From: a virus
Strand: one strand, 5' to 3'
Length of the DNA stretch: 25,877 nt
IMG/VR virus record: IMGVR_UViG_3300032323_002167
Coordinates: 1-25,877 of that record
The position numbers were made by a program, and so were the translations under genes. Numbering within the stretch: the stretch's first letter is position 1; each line of letters opens with the position of its first letter. The notes beneath the pieces are model-generated. The model was not told the origin of the DNA, did not search any database, and was given only the letters and a program-made list of their open reading frames with translations. Shown here piece after piece: positions 1 through 6,953 of this stretch.

Positions 1-176
1 AAATCATTTAATCGTGATTTGATTGTTATACCATTTGGATTATTTTCCAGTGAATGGAATGTATTGTATCCCCCTTCAATCAATCGTAATGATTGTTGCC
101 CATCAGGGAATCTGCTTATCTCATACTTGAAAGATAAGATGTCGTTTGGATTAACCAAGTTTAATGTTTCTGCCAT
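1..176 (-). CDS. prs: Ribose-phosphate pyrophosphokinase (PRPP synthetase), N-terminal part, cut by window edge
   Basis: Only the first 58 codons are inside the window; the gene runs off at base 1. The ATG is at 176-174 and the protein begins MAETLNLVNPND. The segment FKYEISRFPDGQQSLRL followed by ITIKSRLND fits the N-terminal half of PRPP synthetases, where an F.DG[EQ] segment lies in the dimer and nucleotide-binding region. The enzyme would make 5-phosphoribosyl 1-pyrophosphate from ribose 5-phosphate and ATP in the host cytoplasm. In several large phages such a gene is paired with nicotinamide phosphoribosyltransferase for NAD salvage; whether that partner follows here cannot be seen. The start overlaps the 3' end of smpB by 16 nt, so the two genes are probably co-transcribed and translationally coupled. 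Confidence is limited because only about one fifth of the protein is visible and the call is from memory of the family. Confidence 0.68.
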   Translation of the reverse strand, partial: MAETLNLVNPNDILSFKYEISRFPDGQQSLRLIEGGYNTFHSLENNPNGITIKSRLND

Positions 177-592
177 ATTTTTATTTCTCGTTTTGTTTCT
201 TTTTCTATATCCTTTTCCTTTATTGATAATTTCTTATCAAAAGATTTTTTACCTTTTCCCACACCAATAATCATTTTAGCTAATCCTTTTACAAAAGTTA
301 ACTCCAAAGGAATTAAACTATATCCTTTTTGAATGAATTTATTACGTATTTTAGTTATTTCTTTTTTATTTAAAAGTAAAACCTTATCTCTCTTTTCATC
401 AGGTGAAAAGGTATTGTTTTTATTCACATATAAACCTTTAAGAATAACTGAATTAGATGTGATAATACAGAAAGCATCGGTGAAATTACATTTACCATTT
501 CTGATAGATTTAATTTCATCCCCCTGAAGAATAATACCAGCAGTGTATTGTTCTTCAATATTGTAATCATAAAAGGCTTTCCTGTTTTTCAT
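161..592 (-). CDS. smpB: SsrA-binding protein SmpB (phage-encoded)
   Basis: The 143-aa protein is close to the usual bacterial length (about 150-160 aa). It carries the family signature in order: N.KA..DY.IEE at residues 3-14, AGI.L.GDEIKSIR.GK at about 18-34, the RDK.LLL..KEI segment near 68-79, GYSLIPLEL near 90-98, and a basic C-terminal tail with GKGKKSFDKK...IKEKDIEKETKRE. SmpB is an OB-fold protein that delivers tmRNA to ribosomes stalled on broken mRNAs; the basic tail reads the empty mRNA channel. No tmRNA gene is visible here, so it would have to work with host tmRNA or one elsewhere in the genome. A well-formed host-type promoter at 597-627 lies directly upstream, with only 4 nt between its -7 box and the ATG. 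Its end overlaps the PRPP synthetase start. Confidence 0.92.
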   Translation of the reverse strand: MKNRKAFYDYNIEEQYTAGIILQGDEIKSIRNGKCNFTDAFCIITSNSVILKGLYVNKNNTFSPDEKRDKVLLLNKKEITKIRNKFIQKGYSLIPLELTFVKGLAKMIIGVGKGKKSFDKKLSIKEKDIEKETKREIKIWQKH

Positions 593-596
593 TCAA

Positions 597-627
597 CAAA
601 TATAAATAAAATTATTTAATTAACAAA
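597..627 (-). promoter_or_regulatory. Bacteroidota-type promoter for smpB
   Basis: On the minus strand TTTG (624-627) is followed after 19 nt by TATATTTG (597-604), a full match to the Bacteroidota sigma consensus TTTG-N19-TAnnTTTG. The ATG of smpB begins 4 nt after the -7 box, so transcription would start at or next to the start codon and give a leaderless message. Confidence 0.78.
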
Positions 628-840
628 CTATTTTTCGTGAAAACAATAACTCATACTACCTTCACTAAATGGTTTATATATTTCAATCTGACTTTTAGCG
701 AACTCTTCCTTTATTTCCTTTGTAGCGTCACTTGAAAATGGACAATCCATAGCCCAATTATGACCAAATCTACCCATTTTAGGATTACCATAATCTGAAA
801 TTATTAATAAGACTTGATTAATTTCCTTTTTCTTCTTCAT
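628..840 (-). CDS. Small hypothetical protein (70 aa)
   Basis: Function is not recognised. The 70-aa protein has a lysine-rich start (MKKKKEINQ), a short hydrophobic strand (VLLIISDYG), and a central NWAMDCPFSSDATKEIKEEF segment with two cysteines overall (33 and 66). No signal peptide or membrane helix is evident. It lies between the aminotransferase gene and smpB on the same strand and has its own -7-like box TATCTTTG (845-852) exactly 4 nt before the ATG, the same geometry as smpB. That spacing supports both the start chosen and the reality of the gene. Confidence 0.65.
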   Translation of the reverse strand: MKKKKEINQVLLIISDYGNPKMGRFGHNWAMDCPFSSDATKEIKEEFAKSQIEIYKPFSEGSMSYCFHEK

Positions 841-844
841 ACCA

Positions 845-852
845 CAAAGATA
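845..852 (-). promoter_or_regulatory. Host-type -7 box upstream of the 70-aa gene
   Basis: The minus strand reads TATCTTTG, matching TAnnTTTG, 4 nt before the ATG at 840. The upstream -33 box is poor (ATTG at 874-877, 21 nt away), so this is weaker than the smpB promoter. Confidence 0.5.
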
Positions 853-861
853 TGGAAAAAA

Positions 862-2115
862 TTATTTATCTGCCAATTTTTTTATCATATTTTTTATAAC
901 TTCTTGATGTTCAGATAAATCTTTGAGTTTAATTGTTCCAATTGACAATCTAAACCATCCTTTATTATGTGTAGATCCAAAATATTCAAACGGTACTAAA
1001 CCAACTTTACAATCATCAATTAGAAAATCCAACATTTGTTCTAAGTCATTAAACTTATTTATATAACCCAAATAAACTGATATATAGATAGCACCATCAG
1101 GTTTTTTAAAGTCGACCTTATATCCTGTAGATTTCATATCTTGTAAAACATCACAAATACCATCACATATTTGTCCGAAAGTATTATTTCTTGCTGATAA
1201 GAATGTATCAATACCAAAGTAAGGATCATCTACATTTGTTGATAAGTATTTAGATACAGCAATTTGTTCAGGTTTGTTAGCCCAAGCTCCAATATGACTA
1301 AATATTTCACCAGCTTTTTTGATAAGATGTTCAGGTCCAAACATCCAACCCACTCTAACACCTGTAGCTGCTAATGATTTAGATATACCATCAACACACA
1401 CTAAATAATCTTTAATTTCAGGTACTAATTTAATCGGGTGATGTGTTTCTATTCTTGATAGATCCGAATAAATCTGATCAAAGAAAAGATATAATGGTTT
1501 GTAAATATTTTGTGTCTCCAATCTTCTTTTATTTTCATCTACTATGATTTGACAAATATCTTTAAGAACATCAGGTTTAATTATTTTCCCTGTTGGGTTT
1601 TGTGGAGAACAAAGACATATCATTTTCGCATTTTTAACATTATCTTTAATTTGTTCCGCTGTTGGGAAAAAGTCATTTTCAGGTGAGCATTCAATCACTA
1701 TTGGCATCCCATCGTGCAAAAATGTATAATGATTATTATTCCAACTCGGAACTGGAAAAATAATCTCATCACCTTTATTAATAATTGTCTTAAATATTGT
1801 ATATATTAAAGGTCTAACACCAGCACCAATAAGTATTTGATTTGGTGAATAATCAATAAAATGTTTTCTTTTAAGATGTAGTGAAACACTTTCTCTAAGT
1901 GATAATTCACCAACCGGTGTTGGATAATTTGTGTTTGATATATTAAAGTTCCATTGAATGTAATCATTCAATTTTTGAGGTATAGGATACAATTGAGAAT
2001 CAAAATCCCCAATTGTATAATTATAAACCTTTTCATTTTTAGCTTTGATTTTACCTGATATTTTTAATATCTCAGAGCCAATAATATTTTCTCCGTAATT
2101 TGATAATTTTTCCAT
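862..2115 (-). CDS. PLP-dependent class I/II aminotransferase
   Basis: A 417-aa fold-type I aminotransferase, full length for the aspartate aminotransferase superfamily. Visible landmarks are NYPTPVGELSLRE (63-75), the cofactor loop PQNPTG (171-176, with N173), FFDQIYSD (211-218; D213 and Y216 for the PLP ring), the Schiff-base lysine in GISKSLAATGVRVGW (K246, R254) and the substrate-carboxylate arginine in FRLSIGT (R389). All catalytic positions are intact, so it should be active. Substrate cannot be read from sequence; it may act on an aspartate-like or aromatic amino acid. The ATG at 2115 is preferred over an upstream in-frame TTG at 2127 because it falls just after the stop of the upstream gene (2117-2119), as expected for termination-reinitiation. 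It is the last gene of an overlapping cassette that starts near 3800. Aminotransferases are uncommon in phage genomes. Confidence 0.92.
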   Translation of the reverse strand: MEKLSNYGENIIGSEILKISGKIKAKNEKVYNYTIGDFDSQLYPIPQKLNDYIQWNFNISNTNYPTPVGELSLRESVSLHLKRKHFIDYSPNQILIGAGVRPLIYTIFKTIINKGDEIIFPVPSWNNNHYTFLHDGMPIVIECSPENDFFPTAEQIKDNVKNAKMICLCSPQNPTGKIIKPDVLKDICQIIVDENKRRLETQNIYKPLYLFFDQIYSDLSRIETHHPIKLVPEIKDYLVCVDGISKSLAATGVRVGWMFGPEHLIKKAGEIFSHIGAWANKPEQIAVSKYLSTNVDDPYFGIDTFLSARNNTFGQICDGICDVLQDMKSTGYKVDFKKPDGAIYISVYLGYINKFNDLEQMLDFLIDDCKVGLVPFEYFGSTHNKGWFRLSIGTIKLKDLSEHQEVIKNMIKKLADK

Positions 2116-2116
2116 A

Positions 2117-3013
2117 TTAACCTGCAACTGGAACCTCCGTAACTAAATAATCGTTTTCAACTGGTTGTTTTAAATCACAATAGTCTTCGTAGTATTTCGT
2201 CATATTTTCAATTTCAACTTTATCCAGTAAAGAAGCATTTTGTATATTTTTTTCTTTACAATAATTAATAAATAATTCTTTAATGTGTAAAGGAATTGGA
2301 ATGAACATCATTTCCATTCTACTATCCCAATCAGTCCAACAAGAAAACTTATTTGAGAAATCATATATCTCCATTAATTCGGCATCATATTTAATTCCCT
2401 CACCATCATTCTTTTCTATACACAATGCATCATCATTTTTAGTTGAGAGGGTTGATTTTTTTATTACCGAATAGTAATATGAAATATCCATATCATAATA
2501 AAAAGCAATTTTCCTATTTATTCCTTTTTCAATGAAATATGCAAGAATACCTTTATCGGTATATCTATAAAAATATTCTGATTGGGTTATACACCATTTA
2601 GTTCCCCTACCATAAACAGAAGCTGCATCATATGATAATGGTAAAAATAACATATAATTATCATCTTCATAAAGAATTTTAATTTCTTTTTTAGCCTTAC
2701 CAATTGATTTTGATAAACTAGCTTCATTAATTGATTGTTTAATACTTGAAAAGTTATTATAAGAATATAAATCAGGATTTTCAATCATACCATTCGTCGC
2801 TAATTCATCAAACTTTTTCAAATTATTTAACATATACCCCATCTCATTTATTATTGTTTCTTCAAAATCACCAATCAAATTTTTTGTAAATCTAATTAAA
2901 TGTTCTGTATATTTTTTCGTTTTTGAATTGTCAATATTATTAGCCAATTCGATAAAATCTATAGGTTTAATTTTATCTTTAAATTTTTCTCTTATTAAAT
3001 CAATTTTAGCCAT
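2117..3013 (-). CDS. KWC-motif family protein, paralog 1 (298 aa)
   Basis: Function unknown. This is one of four proteins in the window that share a core: an acidic EDDNY segment (116-120), PLSYDAAS (125-132), the signature YGRGTKWCI (134-142) with invariant W140 and C141, then about 20 residues later a hydrophobic strand LAYFIEK and a further strand RKIAFYYD. Before the core lies about 110 residues of charged helix. No signal peptide or membrane helix is seen. It overlaps the upstream small gene by 8 nt (ATGGCTAA) and the aminotransferase follows immediately, so it is part of a translationally coupled cassette. The core arrangement (W/H-C-T/V, spacer, hydrophobic YFI strand) recalls PcfJ proteins, but this is an inference from pattern only. 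Confidence 0.85.
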   Translation of the reverse strand: MAKIDLIREKFKDKIKPIDFIELANNIDNSKTKKYTEHLIRFTKNLIGDFEETIINEMGYMLNNLKKFDELATNGMIENPDLYSYNNFSSIKQSINEASLSKSIGKAKKEIKILYEDDNYMLFLPLSYDAASVYGRGTKWCITQSEYFYRYTDKGILAYFIEKGINRKIAFYYDMDISYYYSVIKKSTLSTKNDDALCIEKNDGEGIKYDAELMEIYDFSNKFSCWTDWDSRMEMMFIPIPLHIKELFINYCKEKNIQNASLLDKVEIENMTKYYEDYCDLKQPVENDYLVTEVPVAG

Positions 3014-3284
3014 TTGTTTCTATATTATATTGTGAATTTATATTTATTTTATTGTTATTAAAATCTTTCATTAATGATTCCCCGAATTCATCAACCCATT
3101 TGTCGTAATCAACCAGTTTTTGTTGTTCTTTATAAAGGATTTTTAATTTTCCATTATCACCCAATATTGTTATTTTTTCTTCACCTTCTATTATATCAAT
3201 TGGTGAGAAATTGATTAATTGTGCCATCATAGCAAAAAAATCAAACTTTGTTTTGTTTTTTAATGTTTCTCTTAAATCTGTCAT
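3006..3284 (-). CDS. Small hypothetical protein (92 aa)
   Basis: Function not recognised. The 92-aa acidic protein has an N-terminal helix (MTDLRETLKNKTKFDFFAM) and a C-terminal asparagine-rich tail (FNNNKININSQYN). Its start codon overlaps the stop of the upstream lipoprotein-like gene in an ATGA arrangement (3281-3284) and its end overlaps the KWC protein by 8 nt. Those tight overlaps on both sides are the main evidence that it is real and expressed together with its neighbours. Confidence 0.65.
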   Translation of the reverse strand: MTDLRETLKNKTKFDFFAMMAQLINFSPIDIIEGEEKITILGDNGKLKILYKEQQKLVDYDKWVDEFGESLMKDFNNNKININSQYNIETNG

Positions 3285-3496
3285 TGTTCAATCGTATATT
3301 CGTTATGCTTAATAATCCATTTTATTTCACCGTCTTTATATAGTAATAATTGTCCTTCATCAGTTATTATTACTTTATCACAAACATAAGTTGTGTCCAC
3401 AATAACTTTTGTTTGTTTATTAGTTTCAATATTACAGGATAATATATTAAATATCGTTATCATTCCAATTATAAGGAATACCATTTTCATAATCAA
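3281..3496 (-). CDS. Probable small lipoprotein (71 aa)
   Basis: The protein starts with a short positive segment and a hydrophobic stretch (MKMVFLIIGMITIFN) followed by ILSC, which fits a type II signal peptide lipobox with Cys21 as the lipidated residue if the first Met is used. The mature part would be about 50 residues (NIETNKQTK...), so it would be a tiny membrane-anchored protein facing the periplasm. Met3 (MKMVF) is an equally good start. It overlaps the upstream gene by 50 nt in another frame and shares ATGA with the downstream gene. No homolog is recognised; host envelope modification or superinfection exclusion are typical roles for phage lipoproteins, but this is inference. Confidence 0.6.
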   Translation of the reverse strand: MIMKMVFLIIGMITIFNILSCNIETNKQTKVIVDTTYVCDKVIITDEGQLLLYKDGEIKWIIKHNEYTIEQ

Positions 3497-3800
3497 TCGT
3501 CTTAAATGATTTTATTAAATTATTTATTTTAACTAAGTCTTTATTATTAGGATCATTCTTTAATAAAAGTTTTTGGTAGTTTTTTACCAATTGAAACATC
3601 GTATCAAAATTATTTACAGCATTTAATATGAATACAGCGTCTTTTCTAGTGTCAATAATATTTTGTTCATCTCTATATTTTACATCTTCAGATAATACTG
3701 TTGCCACAAACAAGTCGTTTTCATCTACTAAATCAATAGAACTATCTTCTCTTTCTTCCATTATTAAAGGAAGCTTCATACTTCTATCAAACTTTACCAT
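3447..3800 (-). CDS. Hypothetical protein (117 aa), first gene of cassette
   Basis: Function not recognised. The 117-aa protein has an acidic N-terminal half (EEREDSSIDLVDENDLF) and a helical C-terminal half (FDTMFQLVKNYQKLLLKNDP...NNLIKSFKTI). It has no signal peptide. It is the promoter-proximal gene of a minus-strand cassette reading this gene, the lipoprotein, the 92-aa protein, KWC paralog 1 and the aminotransferase, and it is divergent from the lysozyme across a 70-nt intergenic region (3801-3870). No convincing promoter is seen upstream on the minus strand. The final 50 nt overlap the lipoprotein gene. Confidence 0.65.
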   Translation of the reverse strand: MVKFDRSMKLPLIMEEREDSSIDLVDENDLFVATVLSEDVKYRDEQNIIDTRKDAVFILNAVNNFDTMFQLVKNYQKLLLKNDPNNKDLVKINNLIKSFKTIDYENGIPYNWNDNDI

Positions 3801-3856
3801 TCTATCATATAATTTTTAATATTATAAAGTATATTAAATAAAAACCAAAAAAGAAA

Positions 3857-3864
3857 ATATTTAT
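3857..3864 (+). promoter_or_regulatory. Start-proximal ATATTTAT motif (candidate late promoter) before lysozyme
   Basis: ATATTTAT lies 6 nt before the ATG at 3871. The same core is placed 4-6 nt before the ATG of nine other genes in this window. Confidence 0.55.
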
Positions 3865-3870
3865 CATAAT

Positions 3871-5049
3871 ATGAGAAACATAAATAAGAAAAAATTAACT
3901 GAAACTATTAAAGCTTCTGAAGCTCACACGGAGTTAGGTTCATTTGAAACATTAGAACAAGGAAAAAGAGGGATTGCTTTAATTCAGATTAATACGGTTG
4001 ATGATATGATAAAAAGATATATTATTAATTCAATTAACGAAAATGATTTTGGTTACGTTGTAGTTCAAAAAAACCCAAAAAAACCAATAATTGTTTATAG
4101 AAAAGGGTATAGACAGAATGCGGAAGAATTGGCTAAAATAGCTGATAAATATAATGGTTTATTATCAGCGAAAGCAACCTACGAAGATAGTAAAAGAATT
4201 GGTGAGTTATTAGAATACGATCCGGAAGATATTCAAAATTATCTTAAAAAAAATTATAATGGTAAAACTTTAAAAGAACACGAAACCCCGTCTTTCTTGT
4301 TGAAAGAAGAAATAATTCTAATAAGGGAAGGGAATGTTCAAGATTACATAAATAATGTGTTATCAAAGATTAAAAACTTACCTTACGAAACAAAAAAGAA
4401 ATATCTAACAATAGCGATTTCAACCCTTTTGGGTTATACATCTTACCCTATCATTCAATCATTAATTGATAACTCATCTGATAAAGACGCTAAAGAAATT
4501 ACCCATAAATTAATGAAGGAAAAAGATGATTTTTCAGTATTTAAGGATGGAACAAAACTTCGTTTATCTAAGAGAGGGTTTCAACATATCATAGATGAAG
4601 AAAAACCAAAACTAATCGCTTATGCCTTAGGTGATGGTAAAATAACAATTGGTTATGGACACGCCGAACCAATTGGTAAAACAAAACTTAAAGTTGGACA
4701 AAAAATAACCAAAGAACAAGCAAAAAAACATCTTAAAGAAGATCTTAAAACCGCAGCAGATGGTGTAAGAAGAATGTTTAGTGATTGGAAACAACAAGGT
4801 AAAAACTACAAAATAACTCAAGATATGTTTGATGCATTAGTTTCAATGGCTTTCAATATGGGTGTTTCAGGTTTAAGACAATCAGAAATGGTTAAATACC
4901 TTAAAAACGGTAATTATAAAACAGCAGGACAACTTATTAAACAAACTAATATTAACCCAGACACATTTCCAGGACTAGAAAAGAGAAGGTATAGAGAATC
5001 CGATATGTTTTTATCATATTTATCAAAACCAGTTGACATAAACGTTTAA
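3871..5049 (+). CDS. Two-domain protein with C-terminal GH24 (T4-type) lysozyme
   Basis: A 392-aa protein with a phage lysozyme domain at about 225-385. It hydrolyses the MurNAc-GlcNAc bonds of peptidoglycan. The active-site region reads IIDEEKPKLIAYALGDGKI then TIGYGHAE, giving catalytic Glu243 and Thr259 by comparison with T4 lysozyme Glu11 and Thr26. The position of T4 Asp20 is not acidic (Leu253 when aligned on the TIGYGH end); Asp255 lies two residues later and may take its place. The C-terminal half has DALVSMAFNMG and PGLEKRRYRESDMF, both typical of the family. The N-terminal 200 residues are unassigned and include KKLTETIKASEAH near the start. The domain may tether the enzyme to the virion or delay lysis. 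T4 lysozyme is only 164 aa. A [A/C]TATTTAT motif precedes the gene. Two KWC proteins follow on the same strand. Confidence 0.88.
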   Translation: MRNINKKKLTETIKASEAHTELGSFETLEQGKRGIALIQINTVDDMIKRYIINSINENDFGYVVVQKNPKKPIIVYRKGYRQNAEELAKIADKYNGLLSAKATYEDSKRIGELLEYDPEDIQNYLKKNYNGKTLKEHETPSFLLKEEIILIREGNVQDYINNVLSKIKNLPYETKKKYLTIAISTLLGYTSYPIIQSLIDNSSDKDAKEITHKLMKEKDDFSVFKDGTKLRLSKRGFQHIIDEEKPKLIAYALGDGKITIGYGHAEPIGKTKLKVGQKITKEQAKKHLKEDLKTAADGVRRMFSDWKQQGKNYKITQDMFDALVSMAFNMGVSGLRQSEMVKYLKNGNYKTAGQLIKQTNINPDTFPGLEKRRYRESDMFLSYLSKPVDINV

Positions 5050-5055
5050 AACATA

Positions 5056-5063
5056 ATATTTAT
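5056..5063 (+). promoter_or_regulatory. Start-proximal ATATTTAT motif before KWC paralog 2
   Basis: ATATTTAT is 6 nt before the ATG at 5070, with the lysozyme stop only 7 nt upstream of the motif. Confidence 0.55.
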
Positions 5064-5069
5064 ACTAAT

Positions 5070-6899
5070 ATGAAATTATTACAATTATTATTTGAGGGAA
5101 AGGTTGATGACTTTAAAAAAATATTTAAAGACAAATACACAACCCCTGAACAAATGGACGCTATTATTAGAGTTTCATCTGAAATAGAACCTAAACACAA
5201 ATATTTAATTTGGTTAGGAAAATCATTAACCAAACCAGTATTTAATAATGAAATTGCCTTCGCTGAAGAATTATCTGGAACACAAGAACTCCTAATGAAG
5301 TTTGATAAAATTAGTTCTAATTTACCCATTAAAGACATTTCACAATATAAAAGCTTATCTGAGTTAGCAGAAGCAATTAAAACCTATGAAAATAGACAAA
5401 GAAGAACAATTAAAAAGGTTGATGGTGCTGATATAATTTACGATAGTGATGATTATACAATTATCCATCCAAAAGAATATAACGCTTCTTGTTTTTATGG
5501 TAAAGGTTCTAAATGGTGTACAGCTTCTGAAAAAAGCGACGAGCAATGGAAAAATCATAATAGAGAAGGTAAATTATTTTATTTTCTTTCAAAAAAATTA
5601 CCTACATCTGATAACTATTATAAAGTCGCTTTAGATCAAAAATTTAAAGGTACTAAATCTTTTTATGATGCAAATGACACCCCATTTACTAAAGGATGGA
5701 TTATGGATACAGAGGAGTTTAAAGAAATGATTGGTGTTATTAATCTATATATGAAAGATAACTTTTCAAATCAAATTGAAATATTCTCAAATGAAGAAAA
5801 AGCACAGGTTGAAATGGAAAGGATTAGAAGAATTGAAGCTCAGGAAAGAATTAATAGGAAAAAAGCCGAGGCTAATAGTAGAAGAGAGAATAATGAATGG
5901 GATCCTGAAGAAATTACTCACGGTGATGTTGGATCACATGCTTGGGCTTTATTTACATTTCTTTTATCTACAGAGAATTTAAATGAAAAACAACCTGAAG
6001 ATGAACAAAGAATTGAGTTTATTGATTCCGAATTAGAAAGATTAAGTGAAATACAAAGTCAATATGAAGTGGAAGGAAGGGATTTAACTGATATAGACGC
6101 TGAGATTTCGGCATATGAAGAAGAAAAACAAGGATTGGAAAATAGAATTGATGTGTATGATATGATACCGGAAGGTAACAATTATCAGTTAACAATATTT
6201 AGTATTACTCATCCTGATTTTGATGGTTATGAATGGACTGTTGGTGATGACGATCAAATTGATTATGCTGCGTATGAGAGTGAAAAAGATTTAATAAATG
6301 ATGTGGGTATTAATTCGTTCCCTAAAGATTTTATTGAAAATTTTATTGACGCTGAGGCTGTTGCCGATGAAGCTAGAGAAAATTATAACTATTGGGTTTA
6401 TGATAGTCCAGAATCATATTTGGATGAAAAAGAAGATAAATTATTAAGTAAATCACAAGAAAAAGAAATTGCCGAATACCAAGAAAAGATTGATAAATAT
6501 AAATCTTTCTATGAAAAAGCAACCGCACGTCAAGAAGAATATGATCCTGATAGCACACAATGGAAAGCAATTGAGAAAGGTTTAGATAAACTAACCGATT
6601 TAATATCAGATTTAGAATATGATATAGAAAACATTAAAGATGAACCGGATGGTGATTGGGATGAGGATAAAATTGAAGAAAGGATTGATGAATTAGTTGA
6701 TGATGTTAAATACAGACCTTTGAATTGGTTAAATGAAATGGGTGTTGAAAACTTAGATGACTATGTTGATAAAGATGAATTAATTAAATCAATTATTAAT
6801 GAAAATGGATATTATTCAACATTAAACAGTTATAATGGAGATGGTGACACAATAGAATGGGATGGTGAAACATATCATATTATGAATACAGATCAATAA
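5070..6899 (+). CDS. KWC-motif family protein, paralog 2 (609 aa, long acidic C-terminal extension)
   Basis: Function unknown. Residues 1-230 hold the family module: an N-terminal MKLLQLLFEGKVDDFKK segment, then YDSDDYTIIHPKEYNAS, the signature YGKGSKWCT (143-151; W149, C150), and LFYFLSKK followed by KVALDQ. The remaining 380 residues are strongly acidic and mostly helical, with heptad-like stretches around 255-285 (EEKAQVEMERIRRIEAQER), 310-370 and 455-540 that look like coiled coil, and a C-terminal strand-rich end (DTIEWDGETYHIMNTDQ). It is twice the size of its paralogs. It follows the lysozyme by 20 nt and has its own [A/C]TATTTAT motif. The LLFEG near the start would fit an LxE-type prohead protease site, but this is weak evidence. 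It may be a virion or injected protein; this is inference. Confidence 0.85.
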   Translation: MKLLQLLFEGKVDDFKKIFKDKYTTPEQMDAIIRVSSEIEPKHKYLIWLGKSLTKPVFNNEIAFAEELSGTQELLMKFDKISSNLPIKDISQYKSLSELAEAIKTYENRQRRTIKKVDGADIIYDSDDYTIIHPKEYNASCFYGKGSKWCTASEKSDEQWKNHNREGKLFYFLSKKLPTSDNYYKVALDQKFKGTKSFYDANDTPFTKGWIMDTEEFKEMIGVINLYMKDNFSNQIEIFSNEEKAQVEMERIRRIEAQERINRKKAEANSRRENNEWDPEEITHGDVGSHAWALFTFLLSTENLNEKQPEDEQRIEFIDSELERLSEIQSQYEVEGRDLTDIDAEISAYEEEKQGLENRIDVYDMIPEGNNYQLTIFSITHPDFDGYEWTVGDDDQIDYAAYESEKDLINDVGINSFPKDFIENFIDAEAVADEARENYNYWVYDSPESYLDEKEDKLLSKSQEKEIAEYQEKIDKYKSFYEKATARQEEYDPDSTQWKAIEKGLDKLTDLISDLEYDIENIKDEPDGDWDEDKIEERIDELVDDVKYRPLNWLNEMGVENLDDYVDKDELIKSIINENGYYSTLNSYNGDGDTIEWDGETYHIMNTDQ

Positions 6900-6914
6900 A
6901 TTAATAAAAAATAT

Positions 6915-6922
6915 TATATTTG
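6915..6922 (+). promoter_or_regulatory. Host-type -7 box upstream of KWC paralog 3
   Basis: TATATTTG matches the Bacteroidota -7 consensus, but no TTTG is found 17-21 nt upstream, and the ATG is 31 nt downstream. A second signal (6942-6949) lies between it and the start. Confidence 0.35.
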
Positions 6923-6941
6923 TAAAAATAAAAATAACTCA

Positions 6942-6949
6942 ATATTTAT
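6942..6949 (+). promoter_or_regulatory. Start-proximal ATATTTAT motif before KWC paralog 3
   Basis: ATATTTAT is 4 nt before the ATG at 6954 (spacer aggt), the commonest spacing among the ten copies in this window. Confidence 0.55.
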
Positions 6950-6953
6950 AGGT

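Noticed and set aside
2116-2127. Upstream TTG start for the aminotransferase
   Set aside because: It would overlap the upstream gene and adds only four residues without family support; the ATG at 2115 just after the upstream stop is simpler.
3801-3870. Host-type promoter for the minus-strand cassette starting at 3800
   Set aside because: The divergent region has only a poor TATACTTTA-like match and no correctly spaced TTTG, so no promoter is called.
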